This document shows, piece by piece, positions 48,191-60,957 of a stretch of 64,000 nt of DNA. A model generated the notes under the pieces. The model was not told the DNA's origin, did not search any database, and was given only the letters and a program-made list of their open reading frames with translations. Position numbers and translations under genes: made by a program. The first letter of the stretch is position 1; each line of letters opens with the position of its first letter. The stretch comes from Cucumis sativus (lineage: Eukaryota > Streptophyta > Magnoliopsida > Cucurbitales > Cucurbitaceae). The stretch spans positions 9,920,001 through 9,984,000 of the forward strand of contig NC_026656.2 in NCBI RefSeq assembly GCF_000004075.3, in the 5' to 3' direction.

Positions 48191-50210
48191 TTATATATGA
48201 ATTGTAATTGCTAAATAAGCCTTTTTTTTTTTCAATAATACCCGGTTATGCACTTACAATAATTAATTGACAATTAAATCAAATGATGAACAAATATAAC
48301 AAAAATAAGCTTCTATATTAAAAATAAAACTAATATTCAATTCAACAATGTAGCATTAGTAGTAGATATACATTTGAGCCAAAATTTTTCATTCTAACTT
48401 TTCACAAGTCTCTTATACTAAAAAAAATTAATTCACCGAACCAAAATATACTCTAACAAAAAATAGATGAGATATGTTACACCAAGATAACTAGTCAACT
48501 CAAAATCTCCTTTCAATCTCCAAAAAAAATTGATGTTTTGAGATCACACCTATAACTTGAAATAGGAAACAAAATACAAGTGGCAAAGTAACATATTAGC
48601 AACAAAAATGACAAAGTGGAAACATAAAGTGACAAAATAACACAAACTTGCGTAAATATCCATTTTTCATTCAATCCACTACTAGAAATCAAATAGATTA
48701 AAACAAAATACATTATGATATTTCCCGATCAAAAGATCACAAGTGCAGAATGATCGAAGAACTGCAAAAATAAAGCATTGGTCATGTGCATCAAAAGGGC
48801 AAAGAAAAGTAAACAAATTATAACTAAATATTTGCACAAATAAAATGCCAATAATAAACAAAGCACTAACACAATAGAATAACAAAAAGTTTTGCACTAA
48901 AGCTCGAAGTAATGAACTCGTCATTTATTTTTGGCTTCCTCCATGAGAGATAATAAAAAAAAAACATAAAAACTTTCTCTTCCAATGTAAAACTTATTTA
49001 TTATGCTTTCATAGCCATACTTACTAAAGTTACTCTTTTCAGTGAACGTAGCAAGAAGTAGCTAAATTGGATTTCCTTGCAGTCATGCAGAAAACAGTTA
49101 TTATTCCCCTCACCATTTGTTACCATCCACCACAACCCCATTTTTCGATCATTATCTATCACATATATTCATACTTTGTAGATAAAGTAGAAGGATATAT
49201 AGTGCACAAACGAAACCAAAAACAGAAACCGTTCACCAATTAAAAAACAAAACAAAACAAATTGAATCAACAATTGAACTACTACTATTTGTAAAGTATA
49301 ATACTTAAAATTTCCCCACCCTTTGTGCTCGTTTAATGAAACATATGTATTAAACTATTTAAAATAAAGGAATATATATATATATACACACTTTATCCCT
49401 CATAAAAAGAAAAAACAACCAAATGAATAATCCAAAAAATTTAAAATTAAAGTATTTAGTAACAATTAAAATCAAGCCTTAAAATAAAAAACTAATAACT
49501 ATCACAATTGAAACCAACCCACTAAACGCCAAAATCAATAAGTAAATCTACATAAGTTATCAAACGCCCCAACCTAAACATCAAACAAACAGTAATTCTC
49601 AGTACATCATCACACATGAAAAAAAAAAACAAAGAAAATAAAAGGGTCATATAAAGAAAAATTATTGTTGAACGCCAATGAAAAAAGACGGAGGGACTTC
49701 CTCGCCAAAAGAGATAAACGAGAGAGTGATAAATCGTGGGGGGAGGGGGAGAAAGGAATAAATCGTGGGGGAATTAAGAAAGTGAAGGGAGGGAGGGAAA
49801 TGGGAGGAGGCTTATGTATAAATATTTTATCGACATAAATATGTTCTTTAATCATCCTCTAAATGAGATTTTGTTCTTTCTAGGTTTGGAAGAATCCATT
49901 TGAAGCATTGAAGCCAATTTGGAGCAATTGATTTATATAACAACTTTTGTATGGTTGGTAGCCAACTCTTGCTTCCAATGTATTGAGTTTAACCTTCTTG
50001 CTTCCATTGTTAATGTATATTTTTTTTCTATGAAAACTACATTTGAACTAAACAAATGGTTATTAGTCAGTGGGTGTATGAATACTTCAAAGTGTATCTT
50101 TATAAAGTGTTGACTTATTATTTTCGTATGGGTGTGATGTATTATTGTTATTGTTATTGAAGTTGGTAGTGTAATGGTTCAGCGGCAAGAAAAACAGAAA
50201 TTGAGGAATA
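48191..50210. other. Gene-free DNA, probably transposon-derived in part
   Basis: No supported gene. The minus strand near 49855-49610 reads a proline/serine-rich low-complexity frame preceded by 'ttatgtcgataaaat', reminiscent of the subterminal repeats at 47782-48190. It could therefore lie inside the same CACTA-like insertion. Confidence 0.35.
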
Positions 50211-50723
50211 CACAACAAGGAAAAATATCATTATATACAAATTTGTAACATTTATTTTCTATCGTCAATATCAAAACCATGACAATTAAATTTTATAAAA
50301 AACTGTCACGATTTATCTATCCATGACAGTAAAAAAATGTCGTAATATACTAATTTGTGACATTTTCATAACTGTCATCAAAATCAAATCAATAACAATT
50401 AAATTTTATAAAAAACTGTCACGATTAACATATTCTTGACAGAAAAAATGTCACAATATAAGAATTCGTGACATTTTTGTAACTGTCGTAATGTGTAAAT
50501 TGTGACAATTATTTGTTGTCACGAAAAATAATATATGACAGTTATTGTTGTCATAAAATACTAATTTATGATATTTATTTTTTGTCATGAAAACACACAT
50601 TGTGACATTTTTTTGGAACTGTCAGGACTTTTCATGACAAGCAATACTATGACTGTAAATAACTGTCACATATTTTTTCACGACAAAAAATAGCTGTCGT
50701 TGTATACCATTTTTCTTGTAGTG
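50211..50723. mobile_element. 513-bp non-autonomous CACTA-like element
   Basis: The left end reads CACAACAAGGAAAAAT and the right end, on the opposite strand, reads CACTACAAGAAAAATGG, forming imperfect terminal inverted repeats. The interior is built from many short repeats in both orientations ('aactgtcacgatt', 'tgacatttt', 'ctgtcat', 'cacgacaaaaa'). This is the terminal and subterminal design of CACTA (En/Spm) transposons. There is no transposase, so it is a miniature element. Flanking triplets (ata / aga) do not form a perfect target duplication. Confidence 0.65.
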
Positions 50724-50734
50724 AGAGTTTTTCG

Positions 50735-51125
50735 TACACGATCATTTAGATTTGACACATGATAGTTTACGTTTGGCACAATTAGGGTAGCCAAATCCCA
50801 ACAACATTAGAAATATAAAGAAAAAAATTACAAAGATAATAAGACGCGATAGGAAGGAAAAGAAAATTGGAGAAGAAGGAATATGAAAAAGAATGCCAAA
50901 TGAAAAAATTTTTAAAAAAATTGCAGAAGAAGATAAAAAGATAATGAATAGAAAAAATATCTTAGAAAAAAAAAGATCACGTCATAGAAGAAAAAAAAGG
51001 TGATGATAATGAAGGACAAACCTAAAATTTTATTTAGAAAATGGTAACTTACTTAGGTTTTTTCAATTTATGACACGAACTGTAAATATTTCGTACGTTT
51101 GTTACGAGGAAGTTAACCCTTAGTT
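50735..51125 (-). repeat. Dispersed repeat family R1, inverted partial copy
   Basis: On the minus strand it carries a pyrimidine-rich block and, near 50770-50735, 'gtgtcaaatctaaatgatcg' motifs like copies A and B. More diverged than those two. Confidence 0.35.
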
Positions 51126-51241
51126 AAGTTATGTTAAATTTATAAATATTTATGGTGATGACGAAAGAAAATTTCACTTATTAAACCATTTGTGTATTCA
51201 CCAAATAATTATAATAAGTAAATAAATAAATAAAATGGTAA

Positions 51242-51345
51242 TGGGCCTTGAAATTGGGCTTCTTCGGATGCTCTTTGATTTCAAGGTCCAAATGACCCAA
51301 AAACTAAGAAATATTCCCCAAATTTTCAGATATCCCAAACCCTAA
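51242..51345 (+). promoter_or_regulatory. TOM9 promoter: two site II motifs and a telo box
   Basis: TGGGCC (51242-51247) and TGGGCT (51255-51260) are site II elements, and AAACCCTAA (51337-51345) is a telo box, all 120-225 bases before the TOM9 start codon. Site II plus telo box is characteristic of plant nuclear genes for mitochondrial and translation proteins (TCP-factor targets). The motifs are seen directly; the function is inferred. Confidence 0.6.
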
Positions 51346-51466
51346 ATTTCATTTTCTAAAAATCTTTTACATTTCAATTTTTCAGCTCTCTCTTTTGAGA
51401 AAGAAACCCATTAGATCCCTTTGATTCTTCATATCAATCCTTCAAATTTCACTTCTATATCCTTCC

Positions 51467-51778
51467 ATGGCGTCTCGTGGTAATAAGCGGCCTTCTATCA
51501 CTAATGGTGACGATAATTTAGGCATCCTCTCTAGGGTTTCCCGTTCCGTCTCCGATTCTCAAATCGTCCGGCGAGCAAAGAGCACAGCTTCCGACGCTGC
51601 CTTCGTTTCCAAAAAACTCCTCCGTAGCACCGGTAAAGCTGCATGGATTGCTGGCACAACTTTTCTCATTTTGGTGGTGCCACTCATTATTGAGATGGAT
51701 CGTGAACAGCAGTTCAATGAGCTCGAGATGCAGCAGGCGAGTCTACTTGGTACTCCAGCCACCGCTGGTTCTAAATGA
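51467..51778 (+). CDS. TOM9: TOM9 (TOM22 homologue), mitochondrial import receptor subunit
   Basis: Small tail-anchored subunit of the TOM complex in the mitochondrial outer membrane; the plant counterpart of yeast Tom22 with a shortened cytosolic domain. Single exon, 103 aa. The cytosolic part (1-57) includes 'LSRVSRSVSDSQIVRRAKST' (21-40) and a basic segment before the membrane. The transmembrane helix spans about 58-77 ('AAWIAGTTFLILVVPLIIEM'), and a short acidic/Gln intermembrane-space tail follows ('EQQFNELEMQQASLLGTP'). Length and all motifs agree with plant TOM9. As is usual for plants, the acidic receptor domain of fungal Tom22 is absent. The start ATG at 51467 follows a 5' leader with site II and telo-box motifs upstream. 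Confidence 0.95.
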   Translation: MASRGNKRPSITNGDDNLGILSRVSRSVSDSQIVRRAKSTASDAAFVSKKLLRSTGKAAWIAGTTFLILVVPLIIEMDREQQFNELEMQQASLLGTPATAGSK

Positions 51779-54371
51779 TTTCCTTGATGATGGGTTCAGG
51801 TTAAGGCTACTCGATGATGTTGTTGCTGTTTAGGGTTTTTATGGATTTCGGATAGAATTTGATTTTGGAATGTCGATGGCGTACAATGCCGTATCTCTGT
51901 TCCTTTGTTTGTGACTACCGATTAAATCAAATGCGATGTTGCTTTGGTTTAGAAACTGAGCCTTTAGAGAGTTAGAGTTATGTTGCGAAGTTATATGAAC
52001 TGATTCAGAGTCAATTGAAATTTTCTTCTTCTCAGATGACTCTTGATTGCTGTTGTAAACTTTTATTTTTTATTTGTTTCCTTTTTGTGAAATCGTTGGA
52101 CCCCCAGAAATCAGTAGAAAATTAAAATTGTTAAATTTTCAAGCTCTACAAATTGATATTTTTGCTTTGTTTATAGTCTATCGTGAGCTACAGATAGATT
52201 GTGCTGTTCTATAATGTTTCATACGCCTAATGAACTGCAGTTATGAGGGCAATTACCTATTTTGCTGATTTCTCAGTTAATGCTACGATTTTCACGATTG
52301 AATGAGTCATGGCCAACAAAACAATGTTCATTTGGCTGGTTGAATCTGGATTTAACAGCCTTTTGATTTGTCTCCTATCTGGGTTTTCTGCAACCAATAG
52401 TTCCTATTTGTTTCTTTCATTCTTAGTCTTGATTGTCACTTGCATTGCTTGATATGCTTATCCGTTCACACTGATGGAAACGTTGGAAGCTACTTTCTAT
52501 ATACAATATTGCTGTTTTATCTGGAAACTTTTTAAATTGAAACTCAAATTCAAACAACATTGACTTTCTGAAATTATGGCATCTCTGAATTGGTCTGAAT
52601 ATGAGATGGGACCCTATTTCTTAGTTCAACTCTGACAATCCATAAATGAGTACTGCCTCGCTGACTGAACAATGAACAGTAAAACCATTTTGCTCTAGCA
52701 GAATTATGTTGTTGGGCTTTTTTTCCCCTTTCTTCCTACTTTATGCAATTTCTAGTCTCCTTTATTTTGGTAATCTAGTTTATCTGCAACCCTCTATTCT
52801 ATTGCCTCTGCTTTGAAGATTGTGCAGAAATGGAGAACTTTGGTAAAGTCAAACGCAATGAGCCTTGGAGTTTGAGGTAGCATGCACTTTTGAGGTGGCT
52901 GCATTCTGGATTGGGTTTTATTTGGTTTCATGTGTTTTAATGCTGTGAAGATATTTGTTTCTTCTAAGAATATCTGTGATTTCTCATAGAGATTATAAGA
53001 CCTTTTCTTTTAGTTTCAACTTTGAATTTATGAGTGTGTTTGAAAATGTCTTTGAAATAGTGCTTTTAGCAGAATATCCGTAGCAGTATTGAGGAATGTC
53101 CAATGTATTATGAAGTTACCGAAGCATAAGAAAAAATTATACGTGCATTAGAACCAAACAGGAGAGATCCTCAATGTTCTAATATAATTGAAATAGGTCA
53201 CATAAGAATTTAAATAGCATCTCCTGGAGTGGTGTGGAGATTAGTTTTCTTTTTATTTATATCTATAAACAGTATCCTACATCGAGTAGCCATGTCTGAA
53301 AGGGAGTGAACTTCTCACCTCTCAGGACAGTAGTTATACTAATACTGCTGCTCATTTAACTTACTGACGATTCTAAACCATTTATTTTCACTTGAAATAC
53401 TTTTAAAGTGGTTCATTGTACTAGTTGAAAAACATTAATATTGTGGTCAATCTACTTGATTTTCATTGATAATTTTTCTTTTTCATTATGTGGTATGTTT
53501 TTCCTTTGGTGGTGGATGTAGTCAGCTGGTTAAAATACTTATCAAACTTTTGAGAGTAAACCTTCCATCAGTTTTAGAACAATATAGGTCAAATTTAAAA
53601 TTCAGTTCATCTAAAATAATATTTAAATAAACAGAAAGCCCTGGTTAATTTGACTGAAACCATATGTTGATACGTTCCAATAAAGAAATTGTTTCAAAGT
53701 TTTCACAAAAATTTAAAATTAAAATAGCAATAGGAAAAGAAAACTAAAATGGTGGGATTTTGTAATCTTCAAGAATGCAGCTTTTTAGAAAAGCAGATAT
53801 AAAGATCTGGGGGTTATGAGGAGGAACCAGAGTCTGGAGATGAGAGAAAAGAGACAAACACCCACATGGCTTAAGAGAAAGCCATAAATAATAATATATC
53901 TTTTTTTATAGTTTTAAAAAAATAATAATAAGATAACAAAATCAAAGGATCATTTGCTTCATTTTACGCCAAGACAAAAAAGAAAAAAGAAAAACCAATC
54001 ATCCCCACATTCTTCTCTTCTCCTTCAGTTTTGATTTTTCTTTTTTCCTTTTTCTATTTTGTATCTTTCACTTTTGTGAAGAAAAATACCTTCCCCTTCC
54101 TTCCATGCACTCATCCCTTCTCTTCTTCTCATAAAAAATGTCTGACCCCATTGCTAAGAACAGTCTTTGTCAACCCAAAAAAATCCCACACCCCACATGA
54201 ACCCATCCTTTTTATAAAACAAAGTAAAAGGAGACTATTTTGTTTTTTACCTCAACAGAAGAACATTCAGTCTTCCCCTGTATCAATAATCTGCAGATAG
54301 AAGATGAACTCAATTAACCAATGTAAGTTTTGGAAATAAAAAATGGCAGAAAGTTGAACCAAACTCATGTC
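51779..54371. other. TOM9 downstream and intergenic DNA
   Basis: Positions 51779-52100 are probable TOM9 3' UTR. The next 2 kb have near-unique, intron-like composition without a supportable coding region. A spliced non-coding or 3'-UTR extension cannot be excluded. Positions 53870-54370 are AT-rich and lead to the 3' end of the PDLP gene. Confidence 0.4.
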
Positions 54372-55606
54372 TTAATTCATACCATCATGTTTCTTCTTCA
54401 AATTTCTAATGAAAAGCAAGCAAATGACAAGAAATCCCACTCCTGCTGCCCCTCCTAATATCACAGCCACTGTCTTTCCTGTGTTTTGCCCCATCCCTAA
54501 CACCAAAAATGTAACCTTTCATATTAAAATACATTTGCTAAAAATCAACCACACAAGTTTAGTTGACATTCAAAGAAAAACAAAATCCCTTCTTTTATCA
54601 GTAACGAGGATGAACTTCTTCAGGTAATGTTTCATTAACTTGTGTTTGGTTTTGAGGTTTATAGAAGTAGACGTGTTGTTTCAATGATATTGCGTATCAA
54701 ATCAGTGGAATAGCATATTCATAATCAAGATTCACATCCCGATTTCTAAATGTATTTGGTTTTTGTGTGTGTGTTTGTTGTTTGGGGGGGTGTTCATGGG
54801 AGTTTCTGGGTTTTACCTGATGGTGATGAAGAGTATGATGAAGAAGAAGTAGAAGGAGAGGAAGATCTCTTTGGAACCCCATTTGGGTAATAACTATAAC
54901 TGATGAAGCATTTATGCAAATAAACTTGCCCTGAAATTGAGCTTCCGCATTCAACCTGAGCTTTCTGCACAGCATGTTTCACACACTCACCACAATCTGA
55001 ATCCCCTAAATCTCCTTCACATTGTGCCAATACATATAGAGATTGATAGTTAGTAGTGTAGAATCCATGGCCACTCACTACTCCATTCTCCAACACAGAC
55101 AAACCCGTATCCCTCCTCTCCTCAAACCCACTTCCAGCAATGTTCGTAGCACCACAAGTTTTATACAACATCTCAAACCCTGAAATCTGAACAAACCCAG
55201 GAAACTCGTACAGCAAATAACACCCTGAGAGCTTAACTCTAGCGGCAATAGTTCTGCCACAAAGACTATCAGCCAATTGAGGAAGCTTACTTACACAGTT
55301 ATAGCAATCGGAGTTGCTGAGATCCCCTCGGCATTGGAAGAGACCGGTGATGGCGGTCTGGGTGGTGCCGGAGGTGGTTTTGAAGAACTTTGAGCCTTTG
55401 GCAGATTGTGAAACTAAAGAACCAAACAGAGCAGCCAAAGCTTGTGAGTAAACGCCATTTGGATCTGAGAATCCTTGTTTAGCACAGCCCTTGTAGACCA
55501 ATGTAGTGTAATCAGAACCAGATTCAACCAAACAAGCGACAAAGAGGAAGAAAGAGAAGAAGAAGAAGAAGAAGAAGAAGAAGAAGGGTTTGGAGTAAAA
55601 ACCCAT
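54372..55606 (-). CDS. Plasmodesmata-located protein (PDLP), two DUF26 domains
   Basis: Type I membrane protein of the PDLP / cysteine-rich repeat secretory family. Family members sit at plasmodesmata and regulate cell-to-cell traffic through callose. Two exons, 55606-54817 and 54496-54372 (phase 1), give 304 aa. The signal peptide (1-28) has a core of ten phenylalanines (8-17) encoded by a TTC repeat. The first DUF26 domain has C92-x8-C101-x2-C104 ('CRGDLSNSDCYNC'). The second has the same spacing in 'CEGDLGDSDCGEC'. A Ser-rich linker, a transmembrane helix ('VAVILGGAAGVGFLVICLLF') and a short basic tail ending 'RNLKKKHDGMN' follow. There is no kinase domain, which separates it from CRK receptor kinases. 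Exon 2 holds the membrane anchor alone, as is common in PDLPs. The subfamily number is not assigned. Confidence 0.92.
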
Positions 55607-56100
55607 CTGGGGTCTCGTCTTTAATGCATCATTGGACGATTGGGTTGGACTCGAAAAATGGGTTTTGGTTTAATCTGAAGAAAACTGGAAATGGGGTAGT
55701 TTAAAATGGAGGTTTTAGTTCATTTTTCATTCCAAAGCTTAATGTGGAGATGGAGAGAGGGGGGAATCTTTCTTTTGCTGTTCAGTCCCCACTTAAGGGA
55801 GGGAGAGAGAGAGAGAGAGAGAGAGAGCAGTGAGAAACTGAAACTTGGGGAGAAGGGAAAAAGTGGGGGGAAATGCCATTTTTATTGAGATGGTGAAACA
55901 GTGAAACCAAAGAGGATTAAAGTAATGAAGTTTTGAAGGAGTCCATGGAGAATGAGAACAAAATGTGGAATTAAAAATACAGAATTTTGGGTGTTTGAGA
56001 TTAAGAGAGAGCTGTGGTTTTTGGAGGGTAATAAATGGCAAAGGGAATCTGATTGTGGAAAGAGAAAGACAAGAGTGTTTCCTTCCTTAGTTTGACTACT
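55607..56100 (-). promoter_or_regulatory. PDLP 5' region with (GA)n tract
   Basis: Upstream of the PDLP start, with a GA dinucleotide run at about 55802-55827 on the plus strand (CT on the gene strand). CT-rich leaders are frequent in plant 5' UTRs. No TATA box could be fixed with confidence. Confidence 0.4.
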
Positions 56101-59100
56101 AGTCTACACCACATCCATCTTCATTGCTTCCTCTTTTGTTTAAAGAAAAAGTGCTTTTGTTCCTTTTTTTAGTATAATTGAAAAGCAAATACTTCAACAC
56201 TTCACAATCACTTTGTTTTCTGCTTTCAAAAATTGTGCATTTAAACTTTTATTTTATCCCTAAATTTATTGTTTCATCTTTTCAAATTACAAGTCATACT
56301 TTTTTAAAATTCTATCTTTATTTCTTAACATTCAATTTACCTATTACTTACTTTTCAAAAATCAACAAATTATTAAATGAAACTTAAACTCAAAATCTAT
56401 TAAAATAGCATCGATTGTTTCCAATTTGAACCCGTAAGATATTCATTCTCCTCGCATGATTTAGTTAAGTTTTATGTGCAACTATACTTAACTTTTAGAA
56501 GCATGAACAAAACATGATGCTAGTTGTTGATGATAAGCTTAAATTTCATCAACCAAATGGTTGGAGTTTGTTGTTAAGTTGGTTTTTTCTGCTAGAGAGC
56601 AAACATCTACCTCTAAAGTCGTTGCAATTTCGACCAAAATAGAAATTGATTCACCAATTTTTATCAATCTTGACAATCTTTTATACACTAAATTCTGCTA
56701 AGGCATAAAGATAGAAATGTATTTGAATTAACCTCTAAAAGGTCACAATCAAAGACCGCAATCTGTAACTCTTAGATCATATTTAAGGTTATGCATGAAG
56801 ATCAACGTAGCTCATGCGGTTAGGTCTTAGTTGTTTATGAGATGTGTTGAGAAGAAGAAATGTCTTAGCATCAATGAATTCAAAAGCTCACAAGGATCAT
56901 AGCAATTTAATACATCTTTAAACACAACTTAGGCATTTTGATAATTCAAAGTTGTACAAAAGCCAAGAACAAAAGTTTGTCGTTTCAACTAGTCTGGATC
57001 CTAAATAGTTGTCCTTTCATTATTTTAAGTATTATTTGTGAATGTTATGCCAAATTCCATGTGATTAAATAAATTTGATAGGGTTTGTTTGTTGTATTTT
57101 AATGTATATTGAAACCTAAATGATATTATTATATTGTTTTGCATGTGTATTGAAGATCAATGGCTACTTTTAACCCTTATTCCCTTGGTTTTTAAATGCT
57201 CACACAAAGGGTTGCAACGTTTTTGGAAATTTTCTTCCTCTTCAAACTAAACTAAAGTTTACTTGAGGAACAAATTTTTTTGTTTGTAACTACATCTTGA
57301 AATTGAATGAATAATAGTTCTATATTCCTACCATATTAAAAAAGGGCAATATATATATATATATATTATATAGTGTCTTTAATTGACTCATCACATCTCA
57401 TAACAACTATTAAATCATCGTAACAATATAGCGTCCCTTGAATCCTATATATCTCACACCTGATGATTTTTTTAACGGTATTGTTAAGTTAAATCCAATG
57501 ATATCTTTCTCAGGTCTAAAGGAACAAAAAGAATTAAGGAGTTTTAATTGATATAGGCTCAATTACATAAGAATTTTAAAATTATCATTTTTTTTTATAA
57601 AAGACACGTTGAACTTCAAATTTACGCAAAAGTAAGGCTCAAATGACAACATTAGCCATCACTATGATTAATATTATTAGAAAATGAAAGAAATTCGTAA
57701 TGACACAAATATGGAAGAAAAAATGATAAACTCATGCCAAATGCCCAACAATACATGTTTTGACGCATGCACCGACCCAAAGTAACATTTTAAGCCTAAG
57801 ATATAGTCCAAGGAAGATGTTTGCTCGAGGTTAACCCTAGCAACACCTTTTTTTGACCTAGTCGAAGATGATCTAATTATCTTAAATTGGAAATTATGTA
57901 TAAGATGTCGTTATAATGGTGAAAATTAAATGTTTCTCTCTTGTAACCCCCTCTAATTAGATTGTGGTAGTAAGTAAGACGAGTTCTTTATAAAAGCGAT
58001 CGGTTTGTTGATTATATTATTGATTGATCCAAAAAAAATATAACAAATTGAATGACTTTCACCTCTAATCTAATATGAAAATTGTAAGAATTTCTTCCAA
58101 ACTAAACTTGTTTTAAGATAACATAGAGTCATGCATACCACATAAAATAACATATACGTAAAAGGAAAAAATAGGGAAACAGCAGATGAGTCCACACCCA
58201 AAAGTAAATTTGAAACCTTGGGTAGCAGTAGCAGCTGCAGCAACTCATCCATCACCAACTTTGCTTTTCATCACTTCTTGTTCTTGGTTGCAACTCAGTG
58301 GAGAAAAACAAGAAAAATTTAGAAGTTAAACACCATGGATTTGCTGAAGAAGGAAAAGTATATTTATTTATATAGAAACAAGGAAGTTGAACAATGATTG
58401 AGAATAATGGAAAGAGAAAATAATTATTTTAGGCAGTTTTTATAGTAATCACAATTTTTTCGTTATTAATTATGAATACAAAAATTGGAAGACTTCTTTT
58501 AATGAAATTGTTAAAGCATTAAATTAATTTGATTACACAAATTCAATCGAAACGTAAAAGTGTACAATTTTTTGTTATTAAATGAAATGGTTTTCTAAAC
58601 CATTAATTTCTCACCAAATCGTGAAATTATTGTGCCCAAACTTTAACAATAATTAATAGTTGGACAAAACTACCATCAAAGTAATACTAAGAAGAGTTAA
58701 AATGAAGGGGCAAAATGGGGAGAAAATGCTTCTCCTCATAGTCCATTTTATTTTATTCCACCCAGTAACACGTGCATTACGCGTGAAATTTATCATTTTA
58801 TTTTAGTATGATTTGTCATTTTTGTTTTAGGATCGGTATAAATAGCATAATATGAATATTGTATAAATAAAAAAAATTACCTAAAAGAAAAAAAGGAAAA
58901 ATGTGAGAAGCATAAGATTTTTAGTATTTGAAACCTAAGATATTCAAATTTAATAAGCTATGTAAAACAAAATATTTAAGAAAAGATGAGTTGTAATTTA
59001 AAGGAAATGAAAAACATAAAAACATATTTGGAGTTATCAAATAATTAAGTCTACACAGCGTGATTATCTTTTTTTAGTAAAAAAAAGAGAATAAAGTCAC

Positions 59101-60636
59101 TAATGAAATTGTCATAAAAACATTCATATATATAGATATAGTCTCAAAGACTCAAGAATGATCTTCTAGCCAAATTCATTCCACAAATATTTTCTAGCAT
59201 GAGTGGAAATAGCTACATAATTATTAAAAGCTCTTGGAGTACAAAAAATGAATTTTGAGAAAAATTGAATTGTGTGCAAAAGAAGCCAAGAGAAGACAAG
59301 TTTTAGAAAATGAAGTGAAGAAGACTCGTTTTATAGTAACAAGAATGATATCGCAAAACTACTAAAATTTCAAAAGTTTTGAAGCCAATACAATTATAGT
59401 TAAAGGTAAAATAAAAAATTCTATTGGGATTTTCTTCTTAGAAATAAATAGATAAAGTCGGTTCATATTCTACCCTTTTAATTCCCAATTGACTACATTT
59501 AGTAATTAGAAATTATTTTTATTAATTAGCAATATTTCAAATGATTTAAAAAATGACAAAACTATCATCAAATCAATTTTAAAAAAGAAACGGATAAACT
59601 AGAAAGCAAAAGTTTCTCGAGCTTTTATATATAGTATAGACATAACTATATAGAACATATATTATGTAGGGTGAGTGCAACTAATAGAATAATGGATAGT
59701 ATTTTTAGTGTTAATAATTAAGTGTGTAGTAACATTTTGAAAAAATTACAAATATAACAAAGGCTATCGATAATCGACTAGTTGATAAACTTTTATTAAC
59801 GATAATGACGTGGTTAGTTGAATAAGTAAGTTTGATGGGTTGATATTTGATATACTATAACTCTAATTACTAAACTCCAACATGATGAATTTTTTTTTGA
59901 AGAAAAAACATGGTGAAAGAAGACAAATAACACTACCTCTCAATCAATATTATTTATAAATATATAATGAATAATAAATTCAAGACAAAAGAAAAACGAT
60001 GATTGGAAATAATAAATGATTTTAACTAATTGAAAGTATTTTTTTTTAATAATATTGTTTTAAAAATTAATGTAAAAAATAGATCATATTGGTTTAACAT
60101 CTAATAATAATAATATCACATTTTTTTAATAATTATTTGTTAATAAAATATATTTTTAGAATTGAAATTTGAAGATGGAAAAATTTAATATATAGAGAGA
60201 AAGAAAAGGAATAAAGAAGTGTGAGGTGGGTGACAACTCATCATATAAAAAGTTCGAATTAGAAAGCATGAACAAAAGAAAACTACTTTTGGGCTCTTAT
60301 TCCATTGATTGAAAATGCTGTAAGTGGCAGCCCAGAAGCAGGCCCAAAGCAGCCCCAAATTTAAGTGGGCCCTGATGGCCCATAAAAAAACTAAAAAAGA
60401 TTGGCCTTCTTCATATAACTTGGGGAATTATGGAATGATGATTATATTACAACAACCCATTACATTTAAAATAATTAAATATATACTAATCTAAAGTTGT
60501 AAATATAATAAAATCTATTAAAATTATACGGATTATAGAAGTTTATTACGGATAGACCATTTGCTATACATTATAACTACTCTAATATATAATTCTACTC
60601 CTTTTCAATCTCTTATTTGGATTATTATAATTGGTA
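56101..60636. other. Gene-free AT-rich DNA
   Basis: No convincing gene. Contains (TA)n near 57350-57366. A short minus-strand open frame at 58258-58070 has a TATA-like 'tatataaataaatata' about 110 bases upstream but no recognised domain. A half-copy of the 60637 MITE lies at about 59705-59795. Confidence 0.4.
59705..59795 (+). repeat. Half copy of the 60637 MITE family
   Basis: Carries 'taataattaagtgtgtag', 'attacaaatataacaaa' and 'ctatcgataatcgac' in the same order as the left arm of 60637-60814. Confidence 0.5.
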
Positions 60637-60814
60637 CCAATTTTAGGAATAATAATTAAGTATGTAACAATATTTTAAAAAATTACACATATAGCAAATT
60701 CAATCAATGATAGACTCTTATGGTCTATCGATGATAAACTTTGATCGATTTTGCTATATTTGCAATTTTTTAAATATATTGTTATATATTTAATTATTCT
60801 GAATCTAATTGATA
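60637..60814. mobile_element. Palindromic MITE (~178 bp)
   Basis: Arms of about 80 bases are inverted repeats. On the left: 'aataattaagtatgtaacaa', 'aaaaaattacacatatagca', 'atgatagac'. On the right, complemented: 'aataattaaatatataacaa', 'aaaaaattgcaaatatagca', 'atcgatagac'. The centre is about 15 bases ('tcttatggtcta'). No coding capacity. I associate this type of element with cucurbit genomes. Confidence 0.7.
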
Positions 60815-60957
60815 TATTTGCAACTATTCAATTTTCTTTCTACCATTTATTTTCTTACAAAAGAAAAATTGTTATGAATGCATAAAATTTGAATCTTGTT
60901 AATTAAAAGTCAAAACTAATAACAATAATTTCAATTTAAGTCTCTAGGTCGATGAAG

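Noticed and set aside
49610-49855. Proline-rich minus-strand ORF
   Set aside because: Low-complexity reading of a purine-rich plus strand, probably within transposon-derived DNA.
58070-58258. Small minus-strand ORF with a TATA-like upstream sequence
   Set aside because: Mostly hydrophobic residues without a recognised family; upstream ATGs give even shorter frames. Transcript evidence would be needed.
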